From Larimichthys crocea (taxonomy: Eukaryota; Chordata; Actinopteri; Sciaenidae), in contig NC_040018.1 in NCBI RefSeq assembly GCF_000972845.2, positions 10,451,157-10,515,156 on the forward strand: a stretch of 64,000 nucleotides of DNA, written 5' to 3'. How positions within the stretch are numbered: the first letter of the stretch is position 1; the number at the start of each line of letters is the position of its first letter. Below the pieces are notes generated by a model. That model saw only the letters and a list, made by a program, of their open reading frames with translations. It did not search any database and had not been told where the DNA came from. The position numbers and the translations under genes are program-made. Positions 1 through 12,179 of this stretch are shown here, in pieces.

Positions 1-286
1 AACCAGTGCAGCACCAATGAAATATCCTTAAGCAAAGCTGTTTTACCCGTACAGTACTATTCGCATATGCACTTAACAAATTTCCAAAGCAAAGTGTTGA
101 ATGGCACGATGCTGTGAATATGTATTTTTTACATCATGTGCTGATTGAGAATGGATTGCCTTGAAACTTCCTTGAACCGGGTAAACCAGCAACTTTTATT
201 TTTGTTACGTTAAAAGTGCAGACTCACTTGTCATTTGCCACTGACTTATGGTGCTTTCTTGTGCACCTGCACCCCCAGATTTCAGC

Positions 287-313
287 CACACACACACACA
301 CACAAACACACAC
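287..313. repeat. (CA)n microsatellite
   Basis: About 13 CA units with one interruption. Confidence 0.95.
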
Positions 314-923
314 TAATTGGGATGATGGAGGTGTTTGGAAGGAGGTGAGAGGTCTTCTACTGTGCGGTAGAGGGTGACATGCAATCCTTATCGACTTTTT
401 CATATCAGAACGCACCGCTCTCTCCTAGAACCATGTTCAGTTTCAAAACTGAACTCTTGTTGTTGTCTTTGTTGCTGCAGTTGTTGTTGTTGCAGAATAT
501 ACTAAGATGATTGTTTTTTTTTCATTCTCCTTTTCTCAACATGGGGGGTAGTGGGTGTTAAGGCACTCTGACAGATATGACGGATGGATAGATGAAAACT
601 TGCCCTTGCTGTCAGAGAGGTTCAAGGTATAAAAGGGAGATGTGAAGGGGAAGGGGCGGGTTTGGTGAAACAGAGGGAGGAGCAGAGCTCTCTGGGGAGG
701 AGAGAGAGAGGGATGAAGGAGTGTGATAAGGTGTGCATGGATGAGAGGAGTGATGGAGGGAAAAAGTAAAAAGGGAGGGGGTGAGGAAAGGAAAGGCCTA
801 TAGAGTGACAGGGGGGAGAGGGACAGAATGTGCTGCTGTGGTAAAGGTCACCAGCCTCCCCTGTGAGGTTGAGTGGTATTTGAACCTTACTTTTGTGGTT
901 ACAATTTCTATTCACTGTCGCTT

Positions 924-926
<3 letters not shown>

Positions 927-989
<63 letters not shown>

Positions 990-1009
990 TGTGTGTGTGT
1001 GTGTGTGTT
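927..1009. repeat. (GT)n microsatellite, about 40 units
   Basis: 83 bp of GT with a single GTAT interruption. It is followed two bases later by a CTCF-like motif. Two further CA arrays follow within 280 bp, so alternate arrays could pair GT with CA. Confidence 0.97.
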
Positions 1010-1012
1010 TCT

Positions 1013-1026
1013 CTAGCAGGGGGCAC
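1013..1026 (+). promoter_or_regulatory. CTCF-like motif
   Basis: CTAGCAGGGGGCAC fits the CTCF core CCASYAGRKGGCRS at 13 of 14 positions. This is a sequence match only; occupancy is unknown. Confidence 0.35.
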
Positions 1027-1117
1027 AGACCAGAGCTGAGTTTAATTGTCTGTAACAAAGAGCTGACTCCTTTAGGATCCATTGCTGCGCTGAGCATCAT
1101 TTGGGAGACCACAATAG

Positions 1118-1118
<1 letters not shown>

Positions 1119-1155
<37 letters not shown>
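1119..1155. repeat. (AC)n microsatellite
   Basis: Uninterrupted AC repeat of about 18 units. Confidence 0.97.
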
Positions 1156-1159
<4 letters not shown>

Positions 1160-1245
1160 TATGGTACAGCACAAAGGGATTGTCTCCGGGACTGTGTGTT
1201 TATCATTAACTCTTAGAGAGACCAAGTGAGTGAAGAAAAGTTAGG

Positions 1246-1248
<3 letters not shown>

Positions 1249-1287
<39 letters not shown>
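1249..1287. repeat. (AC)n microsatellite
   Basis: Uninterrupted AC repeat of about 19 units, the third dinucleotide array in this 360-bp cluster. Confidence 0.97.
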
Positions 1288-1291
<4 letters not shown>

Positions 1292-1689
1292 AATTAACCA
1301 TGGGGACAGGTAGGAGTGAAAAGGTCAGAGGATTCAGCTCACTGAACTGAGAGAAAGAAACCACTGCCCCATACTGTCGAGTTAATGATCCCAAATTTAT
1401 CCATCCATTTTCCTACAATTTTCCAGATTCAGACTATCTTACATGTCGGAGTATCAAACTCATCCTCCAGCTTCTCCTCCAAGATACTTGTTTCTAAGCC
1501 AGGAATAATGTGGAATCCCTCCAGTGTACTTTCGGCCTGACTCTGGGTCTCCTCCAAGTTGGACGTGCCCAGAATACTGCTACATGGAGACATCCATGCG
1601 GCATCCTGATAAGATGCCAAAACAAACTCCACTGGCTCTACTTGATGAATGGAATGACCAAAGTATTAAACCAAGCCGCCTCCAGCCAT

Positions 1690-1906
1690 GCTTTTTTTGC
1701 AGCGTACTGTACAGTATGAACGCGCATTGTGTTCTGCGTTCTAAATTGACTAAGGGAGTACTGTACAAAATGCGTGTAAAAAGGTGTATAAAAGTGTGTG
1801 GTTAGGGGTTTTACGGCCTTAAAACATGTATAATAATTGTAAAAATTTAATTTATTGCGGGTTATTTTTAGAACGTATCCCCCGCGATAAACGAGGGACC
1901 ACTGTA
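1690..1906. mobile_element. Pogo/Tigger-like transposon end fragment
   Basis: The complement of the right end reads CAGTGGTCCCTCGTTTATCG followed by CGGGGGATACGTTC, a terminal repeat typical of pogo/Tigger-type elements, followed by TA as expected for their target site. The matching left terminal repeat is not visible, so the copy is truncated; the left limit is approximate. Confidence 0.55.
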
Positions 1907-2495
1907 CATAACAATGTCAAAAAAAATAATCAAGCAACTATTTTTTGATAACAATTATGAAATAAAAAGAACAGACTGTTCTGAACAACATTTCTAAAAA
2001 AAAAAAAAAAAGAGAGAAAAGAACACAGAGAACACATTGGCTCGTCTCTTGTGGATTTTTGCATGCAAACTCATCTGGCATGCAGTGACAGATACAAGCA
2101 AATGCTTTTTCCCAGCAAAAGGAGGGTAGTGTAGTTGATGTCTGATGAAATGAATAATAGCCAAAGTGTCAGTTAATATTAGGAGCATCTCTGGATGTGG
2201 GTTAATGTTTAATACGGTACATGTCTTACATATAAAACATGAGACCAACTATCAGAGTTTCTAGGTCAGTTCCTGGTGGAACATTTGAGAGACATGAAAG
2301 CCTGTGTTGTTTTTTGGTGTGCGGCTGTTAATTTGTAGCTTTATTTTAATCATTGACTTTCTGCTGGAGATCATGAAGGGGTCTGAAAAAAAAACAGCAA
2401 TCTGATTACAGAGGAGGAGAACAGCCATTGTTCTCGATGCTTTATTTCTGTGAAAGTAAGTGTGACTAATTTTGAGAGACATGAAGAGGGTGGCT

Positions 2496-2524
<29 letters not shown>
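2496..2524. repeat. (GT)n microsatellite
   Basis: About 14 GT units. Confidence 0.95.
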
Positions 2525-2527
<3 letters not shown>

Positions 2528-2724
2528 CATGAGACAGAAAGAGTGATAGAGTGAGAAAGCAGCGGGAGGCCTGCAGAAGATGTTTAAGGCCTGTGTGATC
2601 GTGATGAAGCGAGACAAGGAGGGAGGGCAGAGGAGGCCACAGTCATTATCACCTGGGATTTGCTCCTTCGAGGCGTCCCCTCCGCACACGACTCGCCACC
2701 AGCACCTCATTTTCTTACACCACC

Positions 2725-2845
2725 GTTAATCAATAGATCTTTGGTCTGATTGGTTCCTATTGAGTCATCAAGGGGAGCGGGCGGCTGTAAAGAAGCTGAT
2801 GAACCGCTCGTTTCATTAACAGACTCAACGTCGATATCCCTCCGC
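2725..2845. promoter_or_regulatory. Candidate conserved non-coding block
   Basis: High-complexity sequence with GTTAATCAATAG, a CCAAT-type GATTGG and TGAGTCATCA (AP-1-like) close together, between two GT arrays. Chosen by appearance; no alignment was possible. Confidence 0.3.
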
Positions 2846-2880
2846 CTCTGCACTCACATGGACAAAGAACAAAAAGGGGG

Positions 2881-2881
<1 letters not shown>

Positions 2882-2923
<42 letters not shown>
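2882..2923. repeat. (GT)n microsatellite
   Basis: About 21 uninterrupted GT units. Confidence 0.97.
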
Positions 2924-2925
<2 letters not shown>

Positions 2926-2926
<1 letters not shown>

Positions 2927-5900
2927 CAGAAAGACTCTCTGCTACATGTCTTTTGTAACAGACCCAATATCACCTTATTCTCATACTATGAGTCATATGA
3001 TTGAGATAAAGAACACCAGTTAACCAAAGCTAAATGCTAAATGAACACCTCTCATCAAATGGTCAAATAATTTAGTTATCTGACAACATCAGTGCAAACA
3101 AACATGAGAATGACGGTACGATCAGCTTTACTGAAGCACAAAGTAATGCACAGATCAGTAGTCACGAAAAGTTGTGGCACGTTGGCCATGTTTGTAGAAG
3201 TTTTCTCACATAACAGTCACACAGGTACTGTGGATGAAGAGAGCTGGATGTTGCACAGTAAAGAAAACGTTTTCCCAGAGGATTGCTGCTTCTTACAAAA
3301 GAGTCTATTATAAACAACTAACAATAAAAACTGCTGACAGGACACCTTGAACATTTTTCACTTCAATTGTAATATATCACCACGAAGATCTTGTTTGAGA
3401 GCTGTAAGGGGTTGGGGCCTCCCTCCCTCTCTACCTCCCTCTGTCTGTCCTAAATGGCTATGTAATTGCAGGGCTGTTGGCCATGGGCCCCTGCTGTGTG
3501 GAGATGAGAGCTTGACTGCTTCAATCCTGACCCCTTGATCCCACCTCTCATTCTGTCTTTTTCACTCTTTCTCCTTCTTTTTTCCATCTCCCTCCCTCTT
3601 TATTTCCAGCCCTTTCTCCCACACACCATTCTCCCCCGTCCTCTGTCTCACACATACATAAACACAGTGAAACATGCATACTGACCACACGGATACATCT
3701 CTATGTGGTAAATAGTCTAATGTCCAACCCCAGCAGGTAGGTGGGCGCACGCAGGGCTGGACCAGGTTTATTAATGCACAGGAGTGTGGGGGGCCCTGCA
3801 GGTGCGGTCTTTAAAGCCTTAACGGTGACATGGAGATAAAGAGAGAAGCAGACATATACAGCAGACTGAATCCATTCTCACTGCATGGGGCTCTGCTATC
3901 ATCTGATACAAGGCACTAGGTATTATGAGTGCTTCAATAGCCCACACTGTAAATATGTCATAAAACAAGGAATGGTTTTGATAATGAAGAGATAGTCTCT
4001 TGATCCAGTTCACTGTCATTTTCAGGCCTGTTATAATAATTTTCATTAAAATCCAACAACCTTAAAAAACAACATTGTCAGTGAGCACTATGACTTAAAG
4101 TGAATCCTGAAGTTGTCGTTTAAAATGTAGTTGTACGTTTAAAACAGTTTCAAACAAGTTTTGGTGTTCAGTGGCTGACAGACAGATGGATGAACAGATG
4201 GATCGAGGGACAGTTCTGTGGTTTCGCGAGACTCAAACAGGGGATATTTAATGATCAATTTCCTTCTTCCCTCCCTAACACTAAATCCTTGCAAGCTTAT
4301 AACAGAAATATTGCCATAATGCTGTGTTTTTCTCTCCAAAGTTCAGAGGGATTTAAAAGAAACAGCGATTAAAATTCATGTGTGCAGCTTGGTTTCACAG
4401 CAGCTGTTGACATAATTACAGAGAGAAAAAAGTGTGAAATTAATTTCAAATTTAATGTAAATTATAGTGATTGGCAGAGCTGCGCTAATCGCCATTCATG
4501 TACAAAGAAAATATGCATGCCTCGAGCTTGTGCCGGTGTACAGGGAGCAGCTCAGATAAACCATCAGAAAGCGGACAGACACAGACGGGCACAAAGATCC
4601 TGGAGCAACAGAAAAACAGTGAAGCTGTGGCAAGGAGCAACAACGATAGAAATAAGGTGAAATAAGATTTATTGAGCATGAGCACTTGAGTCCATTGTGT
4701 AAATGTGCCAAATTTAGCCATACAGTCTGATTTTCATCTGGCAGGGTGATGACACGGAAAGAATTTAGGAAAATAAATAAAACATCACAGAAGCACAGAT
4801 AAACAGTAACACACTGGCATAACCATAAAACATATAAAAGCACATATACATTATGCAAATTCAGTTCATTAAGACACTGTCATGTCATTCTGCTAAAGAC
4901 TTTTTAGCTTTTCGTGTGGCCATACATTTTCAACTTTGTCATGTATTTTTATCATTTCGAGCACAATTATGAATATGTATCAGTTTAATGAATATAAGCA
5001 GATGAAGCATTGTTAAGCATGTATTATTGTACAGTATTATAACTTCTCTTATGAATACATATTTTAGATTATTGCATCTGTAATCATATTCATTCATTCA
5101 GTGATTACATGGCATCATCCTGTTATAGATATAGATGCTTCAAATGAGCCGATGACAAAAATGAATTAGACTTCATATCTTGTGTTTAATTGTTTATCCT
5201 GCTTAGTAATGTTAAACAGAAATGAAGTGTTGTCTTTAAATTGTTTTTATAATGCTATTATTTCATAGCTACTTTTTTACTGTTTGTGTGTTTCATCACT
5301 TTGGTTATACTGGCTGCACATCAATTTTATTTTGAAAGACAATAGAGTTTGTTCATTTTATGTAATGACTGACTGTTTCATTTATTCACTGAAGGGAACA
5401 GTTGAGTTACTTTTTAAAGTAAAAATGACACGGCAGCATTGCACACAGGCTCAAAGTTTAATTTCATCACTTTAAAGTTAAAGTTACTGACTTCGTCTGT
5501 CAGCCTGTTTGGGTGTGTGTTGGATTTAATTGACAATACGACATCAAACACGGATTCAGTTTTATTCAGTGTCAATAAAAACGTCTAATGAACAAATGTC
5601 TTCAAAAACATCTGCAGACACATTTTATGCTAACATCTGTTACAACTGCAGTTAAACCCACCAACCCACAGATTCTGCCTTCTTGAGCAGGTCTGACTCA
5701 TTGCACACATCAAACAAAATCATCCTGTTTAGATGATAATATTAAAAAGCATTTCTCACAACTGTTATGACAACTGTTGATTTTCTGTTCGGGAAACGAT
5801 TCATGCTCTTGAAATATCACTGAAACTGACAAACTGTTGTCGTAAATGGCAGATTCATTAAGGGAGAAAAAAACCCATCAATCATTTGGATCAAATTCAG

Positions 5901-7860
5901 GGTTAGATTAGTTTTGTTATATTCCATAGTCTTCTGATTTATTGTATCCTCATTCTTTTTTTTATACAGCATATTTATTTCAAACACAAGTTACCATATC
6001 AAATATATTTCATTTAAATGTAGGTTTCATTTCATTTCTAAAGTATCAAAAAATGTAAGGTAAAAACTGATTTTTTATCTAACATATAAATACATTCATA
6101 TGATAAAGATAATGATTAGACCTACAGTAGCATCACCCCTACAGCATACTGTATGCGTGGGATTTGTAAACTAAGTCAACATGTATGGTCCTGTGAATGA
6201 TGTACATTTTGCTTGCGCCAGTCAATAATGAGTCACATCATCTTAAATTAAACTGAAACAGGTGGATTATTTACATGTTGAGTTATGCCCCAAAATGCAG
6301 TGCCTCAGTGCATAACCTTCAAATCATGCTTATGGATGTAATTATTTAATAACACACAGAGACGGTGTAAAAAGTGAGATGTCTGAGTGTAAATGTTTTA
6401 ATCACAGACTGAAAGTTTCACCTCTCTAGGTCAGCAGGCAATCTGTCCTTGAGCCACATCGATCCTAACAGCGTCTACTTTTTCACTGTTCCTGCAGTGT
6501 TTGCCCTGTGACTTGTGGTGAGTGTTTAGTGCTTGTAAGTGGTGATTGGGTCAAAGGGTAATTGACCAGAGAGTGTGTGCAGGTGTGTGTGTATGTGTGT
6601 GTTTTCCCAGAAAGAGAAGGAAGTAGAAAGAAGATGCATTGAGAAAGAGAATAAGGAAGCGGAGAGGGGGCTTTCCTTCTTTCTGAGTTGTGACTGTTTA
6701 TTTGCTTATGCACACTTGTACTGTATAAACGCTGTGTATGTGAAGAGAGGTGAAGAGCTCCTGAGAAGAAACCACTCATATGAGTTTTAACTTCACTTCA
6801 CTTACTGTAAAGGGAAACTCCGTTTACACATCAAAGTCTGTTTACAGGTGTGGGGAGTTCCACTGCCCAAAAAGTTGTCTGAAGCCTTTTGTGGGTCGGA
6901 GGAAACCCGCACCAAATCTGAAGTGCCTCAAGTGATGTCACTTAAGTCAGAGTCAGGTGGGTCTGAAGACGTTTGAGGACGTTTGACAGAAACCTTCAAG
7001 TGTGGAGTTAAAAGTAAGTGAGTTCATCAGGCCTCTGTACCCTGCTCCGCATCTATGCTTGAGGCTACTATAACACACCCAAATGTTTAATGGAAATGCT
7101 AGCAGAGCTGCATTGTGGGTAATGTAGGCGCCCAGCAAATAATACATACATACAACAGACGATATCTCTGGCTCTGCTGCATTAAGTACTCCTTTTCTTT
7201 TCTTTTATATTTTATTGTTACTTCCACATTCCACATATGCAGTACAGTTTTGATGTAATGTCACTTTTTATCCAGTTTTAGGACAAAAAAATATTCAGAT
7301 ATAATAGGATGTACATGAAATTGTACATGTATATGTATACAGTATACAGTGAAGTACTCTTCTATGTCCTTCTACAGTCTTCTTTATGACTCAGGTCATG
7401 GTCAGCACTGATGTGATGTGAGCAAAACATGAAGGCACATTCACAATGGAATATCTGGAAAGATGTTTGTCCTGCTAAAATGTGTACAGAGAACTTAGAA
7501 AGTATATACTGCACAATGAGTATGTTGGGAAAAAGCACAAACAGACAAAATACACACATACATACTCCCCTTCCGTCCTCAAGGCCTGTCACTCAGAACG
7601 TCACCTTGGCATCTGGAGTATACCCACCTCCACCCAAATTAAAACAAGGAGGGCAAAAAGATATTTTCCAATTCAGCAGATGTGAGTCATTTCATCTTGT
7701 GATTTAAATGAGTTTGGTGTTTTGTGTGAACAGATGTCCGTACCCCGCCTCCTTTATCAGCATTAGCTGATTGGGTTTTAGCATGCAGCTTGCCGTGCCT
7801 CTGCCTCACAGGTACTAACACACTAATCTGCCTCTGCACAGCTGTGCAGCGGTGGTGGAG
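2926..7860. other. Non-coding stretch, mostly unremarkable
   Basis: AT-rich between about 4000 and 6450. A pyrimidine-rich segment occurs near 3410-3620 and a weak GT run near 6578-6602. I see no coding exon, RNA gene or complete transposon. Confidence 0.6.
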
Positions 7861-7937
7861 GAGGGTGGAGAGGGAGAAAAAAAAAAAAAAAAGCAAGAGA
7901 GCAAGGGCAGAATGGGAAAATAGAGAAGGGCTGGGAG

Positions 7938-8003
7938 GGATGGAGAAAGAGATGGAGAGGGGAGATGGAGGGATGGAGAAAGAGATGGAGAGGGGAGATG
8001 GAG
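7938..8003. repeat. 33-bp purine-rich tandem repeat, two copies
   Basis: The unit GGATGGAGAAAGAGATGGAG plus 13 further purine-rich bases occurs at 7938-7970 and 7971-8003 with no mismatch seen. A (GT)n array follows at 8029-8053. Confidence 0.9.
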
Positions 8004-8028
8004 GGATGGGCCAGAGGGTGGCCTGGAG

Positions 8029-8368
8029 TGTGTGTGTGTGTGTGTGTGTGTGAGTTCGCGTGTGTGGTGAGGGCAGTGGCTCTCAGATAATTCCTCAGTG
8101 GCTTCTTGGCCTGTAGCAGTTCATACAGCGAGCACCTGCAGCACAGCGAGGGTCACACTGTGGTGACACACTTTCTGCACTAATAGTGTGTGCGCTCGCA
8201 GGTGTGTGTGTGTGTGTGTGTGTGTCGCTTCATCATTGTGATGCAGCTTTGTGTGTCGCCCCCGCTCCCCACCCCCTACGCTCCCCAGCCATGTTAAACT
8301 CCATTCTGCACTCCTACTTCTCTGAACTGAGATGTTAGATATCTGTGAGTGTGCAGCTGATTGGTGAA

Positions 8369-8402
<34 letters not shown>
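8029..8402. repeat. Cluster of three (GT)n microsatellites
   Basis: GT arrays lie at 8029-8053, 8202-8225 and 8371-8401, separated by unique GC-rich DNA. All have the same strand orientation. Confidence 0.93.
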
Positions 8403-8403
<1 letters not shown>

Positions 8404-8884
8404 GTGTGTGGGTGTGCGTGCGACAATGTGGCACAGACCTCTGGTGCGTTTGTTTACCCAGCCGTCCCACCACAACAACGGGGCTCTTTCTGTCTGCACA
8501 CCTGTTCAGCAGCCCTGACATCAGCAGCACTCAGCGCACAAAGACCACCTCTGCACCCCAGAGGGGAGCAGCAGGAGGGGAGAATGAATTAGGGCTTTGG
8601 GGAGGAGCAGACTAGAGGGAGGGAAAGTACATGCAATAATAGGAGAGAGAGGCAAGAGTGAGCAAGAGGCAGTGGAGGGATGTTGAAAGGCCAGACACAG
8701 GGAGACAGAGGGATGCAGGGTGTTTGTGAGTTTGTAAGAAAAGGGTTAGGATGCAGAGGGAAACAAAAACTGGATTTAAAATAGAGTTGGAGCGGGTGGT
8801 GGTGGTGGTGAAAAGGGGAAAGACGTTTGAAGGGTGGGTGGTGAAAGCGAGGTAAGGTGGTTGGGTGCTGTGTCCCTTGCGTCA

Positions 8885-9085
8885 TTCTCCTCCACCCCGG
8901 GAGTTGATCGGGTGCACTCAGCTTGTGAGCTCATTAAAAAGCACCCATTATCCCGACATTTGCACGCATCGCATGCAAAACTAATTTACTTGTAAGAAAT
9001 TAAAAGTTCATTTTAATTGAGCTCGCGCTGCAGTATGCAAATTAGGAGTACATAATGTACATTGATGCGGAGCAGACAACACACT
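8885..9085. promoter_or_regulatory. Candidate conserved non-coding block with octamer motif
   Basis: About 200 bp of high-complexity DNA with a dense set of homeodomain/POU-type cores: CTCATTAAAAAGC, ACTAATTTAC, TTTTAATTGAGC, and a perfect octamer ATGCAAAT (9034-9041 region). It lacks simple repeats, unlike the DNA on both sides. Typical of vertebrate developmental enhancers; inference only. Confidence 0.4.
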
Positions 9086-9424
9086 GAAAATGGACTTAAC
9101 CCTTTCGCGACAATACGGGGAATCCTTAAGTCAAAATTATAAACAAAGAAAACTCCGGAAACTCAGTGCATCGCAGTGCATGATGGACATAATGTGTGTA
9201 TCTGTTTGTTAGGATAAATAAAAGTAAAACTGTGGCTGCAGTGACACATCTCCAATCTGTCGTGTATTAAGTGTTTGCCTCATCACACAAAAAGATAGCA
9301 GCTCATTATCAGTAATGTCACCAACAACATCAGAACTATGTGCTGTTTATTTGTGTTTATCTGATGTCTTTTTTCAAGCCACTGTTTTACATTTATTGTA
9401 AAAATAGAAGTCGGTATCATAGAC

Positions 9425-9425
<1 letters not shown>

Positions 9426-9462
<37 letters not shown>
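9426..9462. repeat. (GT)n microsatellite
   Basis: About 18 uninterrupted GT units. Confidence 0.97.
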
Positions 9463-9464
<2 letters not shown>

Positions 9465-9569
9465 TATGCACACGTGGTTGCGTGTGTTTATGTGTGCATA
9501 TGTAAGTGTCCAGAGTTTGGCAGGAGTGTGTGCAGATCAATAAGTCAGTGAAGCAGTGACGATCCATGC

Positions 9570-10840
9570 GTCTATTCCCCAGGCTGAGGTCAGAGGTGAA
9601 AGATAAAGATTGGGGTCAGGCAGTAAATAAGATGGAACTGAGCCTTCATCTCTTATGTGTAGGTGTGTGTGTGTATGTTTGTCTCCAAAGAGTGGTGTGT
9701 CATCTTAGCCTGAACCCTGAGCTCTCTGACCGTCTTGACCCGGCACTCGTCCTGTCAATAGCAAATAACACGTCAGTAAAATGACACAGTCACCTGGAGT
9801 GTTTCATTAGAGGAGGGGGGCGCGTTGGGGGATGGATCACAGTGGGGGTGGGTTGTGTATCTGTGTGTAAGCATCTGTGAACGCTGGTATGTGAGAATCG
9901 AATACATCAGTGAGTGTAAAACAGATTTAAGACAGAGTATGTTGGCAAAAGGTCATAAAGGTTATTTTATTCTTTGAGTTTTGCTGGTCAGTCCACACCT
10001 GCAGGTATTTTTCAGTCCACAAAACTTTTCAAAATAAAATCTGAAAGCACTTCATGTTTTAGTGTCAAGAGAGAAAACTGAACTTTTGGTTGAAGAATGA
10101 CGGGTCACCTTTAACTCTTTCTTTCTGTGATCACTTATTTTAACATTGAAATGTTTGCAGTGATGTGTACTTTTGTGGGAGGACAAACAACAAGAGATCT
10201 GGCCATTTTCTAATTGTTTAGTGTTTCGGTGTGGATGAAATCTTGATCACAAGTCATTTCCACACTTGAACATCTTTAGATTTAGCTAGATTGTGACATA
10301 GATGGAAGTGTGCCAGTAGTCCCTCAAGAGTGGTAGGGTGTGAAGTAAACGCTGCGACGCTGCAATAAGGCGAGGCATGGTGGCTGGGAAAGGTTACGAA
10401 TGGGTGTGGTTTTGGTTGGCTAAGGATAGGCTGAGGCGATGTTCTGTATTAGGTAAAGAGGAGGTATGGTTAAGGTCTGTGTGAAGCAGCTCAGTGGGGT
10501 GAGCTGGTGCGATGCGTTGCATGGACGTGCAGAAGGGATTGTTGAATGATACATAACAGAGAACAGGAGAAAGAAGGATTGCAGGATGCTGTATCTTACA
10601 TCATTTTCTTAGTTTTCTTTACAACACAGTAGCCGATGGGAGCATTTGTTCATTACAGGCTGCTCCTCTGCATTTTTACAGGAGGTGTCTGCTGATGGTT
10701 AAAAAAAAAAAGCTGGTAATATTGTCTAATTATAATTTATACCAACCTTTCCATCATAAATGATTCGCTACACAGAGTGAAACTATACAATTCCAAGTGT
10801 GTTGAGTCAGCACTGACTCAGCAAAAAAAAACGTTTCTCT
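9570..10840. other. Non-coding stretch, nothing recognised
   Basis: Unique-looking DNA with short GT runs (9660-9675, 9850-9870) and one A-run near 10700. No gene or repeat family was recognised. Confidence 0.6.
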
Positions 10841-10844
10841 GCGT

Positions 10845-11060
10845 GCTGCTGTGTTCATCCAGTGACGACAGGTGAGCCTTGGCACTCACAGGGCATGGCT
10901 GGTTGGCACACAGGGTCATCATGGAAGGCGGGCGCGTTGTTAGCTGGCGTGCGCAGGCCCTTAATGAGCAAAGTGTTGATTTGGCGCTGATCCTAATAGG
11001 ATCAAAGCTGTCATTTGGCTCCCCCGATGGCTGACAGGAGGCCAGGCCTGGCACACCACC
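10845..11060. promoter_or_regulatory. Candidate conserved non-coding block
   Basis: High-complexity, moderately GC-rich block containing CCCTTAATGAGCAAAG and the 17-bp perfect inverted repeat TGATCCTAATAGGATCA (10988-11004), followed by ATCAAAG, a TCF/LEF-type site. No coding frame is convincing. Confidence 0.38.
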
Positions 11061-11394
11061 AAGAAAGAAGGGAGACGACATCACTTTCACAGGCTGCGTA
11101 AGCACACATAGTCAAACACAGCTTCTTTTCTTCTGGCTGTATTTTTTTTCTGTCTCGCTCTCCTTGGCACTGCTTCTCTACACTTTGTTGCTTTTGATCT
11201 CCATTCTTCCTTGTCCTTCCTTCTATTTTTTTTTTTTTTACAAGACACATACACTCACAGAAAACATACAAAAGAGCTAATGGAGCTCCAGTTCATTACA
11301 TGGATGTAAGTCAGGATTATGATATATGTTCATTTATATTTGAATGTTCCATCAGTTCACAGGGAAAAAGCCTCTAGGCCGTTATTTCAGCAAA

Positions 11395-11560
11395 CTGAAA
11401 TCACCCACGGTGAGGGCAATAGGAACGATGTTTATTGAATGTAGATGATTTTGTAATGCACTAAGGAGCGTCTCAGCTGGCTTCAGCTCATTGAGAAGAA
11501 TGATTTATTGTGCAGGAGTAAGTGGGGTTTATTTTGGCTTGGGAGTGTTGCATGCCCTAA
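11395..11560. promoter_or_regulatory. Candidate conserved non-coding block
   Basis: Repeat-free DNA with GATGTTTATTGAATG and GAATGATTTATTGTGC forkhead/homeodomain-like cores. Appearance only. Confidence 0.3.
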
Positions 11561-11954
11561 GGGCTGGTGATGGATTCACTCGCACACATGCATGCATTGT
11601 CATTTAGAGATAAGCACACACACACACACAAAGAACAACATAAAGGCGGACGTAGTCACACTGAAATACTGTTAAACTGTATACAGAACAAAATAAAGCC
11701 TAAAATCCCAAACTCAGATATGAAGGCGAGAGCAAGGGCAAGAGAAAGGAGACAAAGACAAAGAAAAAATCCAGATTGAAAAAAATACAGTCCCCCCTCT
11801 GCTTCCAAATTAAAATGCAAATGTTTTTTTCTTTTTTTTTTTCTTTTTTTTTGGTTATCATTATTTGCCTCATCCTCTTCCTCCCACATGCCACCCCCAC
11901 CCTTTCGCCCTCCACCCCCACCCCCCACGTCTCCTCCATCCTTTTGTCTCAAAA

Positions 11955-12175
11955 TTAGTGAAGCAGAGTGCTCGGGCGGCTAATTATGTATTCAAATGAA
12001 AGAGGCTCGTTAATGTTGCACTGGGGAGAGGCGAGATGATTGGGAGAGGGTGATGGAATTGAAATGAGTGCTGGGGTGTCGTTCGCTCGCTCACTCGTTC
12101 GGGTGGCGGCGGTGGAAGAGGCGGCGGTGCATCTGGAACCAGCCGAGCACATCCCGGCAGATGTCACCTCCCGGG
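11955..12175. promoter_or_regulatory. Candidate conserved non-coding block
   Basis: GGCTAATTATGTATTCAAAT, GGCTCGTTAATG and GGCGAGATGATTGGG lie within 100 bp, followed by CpG-containing sequence to about 12175, just before a G-rich tract. Confidence 0.33.
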
Positions 12176-12179
12176 GGGT

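Noticed and set aside
781..1209. 142-codon open frame with long Cys-Val and His-Thr runs
   Set aside because: It is the translation of (GT)n and (AC)n microsatellites. The same artefact explains most other frames with VCVCVC or HTHTHT, for example at 622-1026, 8121-8426, 9283-9567 and 56660-57049.
7790..8053. Frame encoding an apparent 11-residue peptide repeat
   Set aside because: The peptide repeat is just the 33-bp tandem DNA repeat, whose period happens to be divisible by three; it ends in a GT array.
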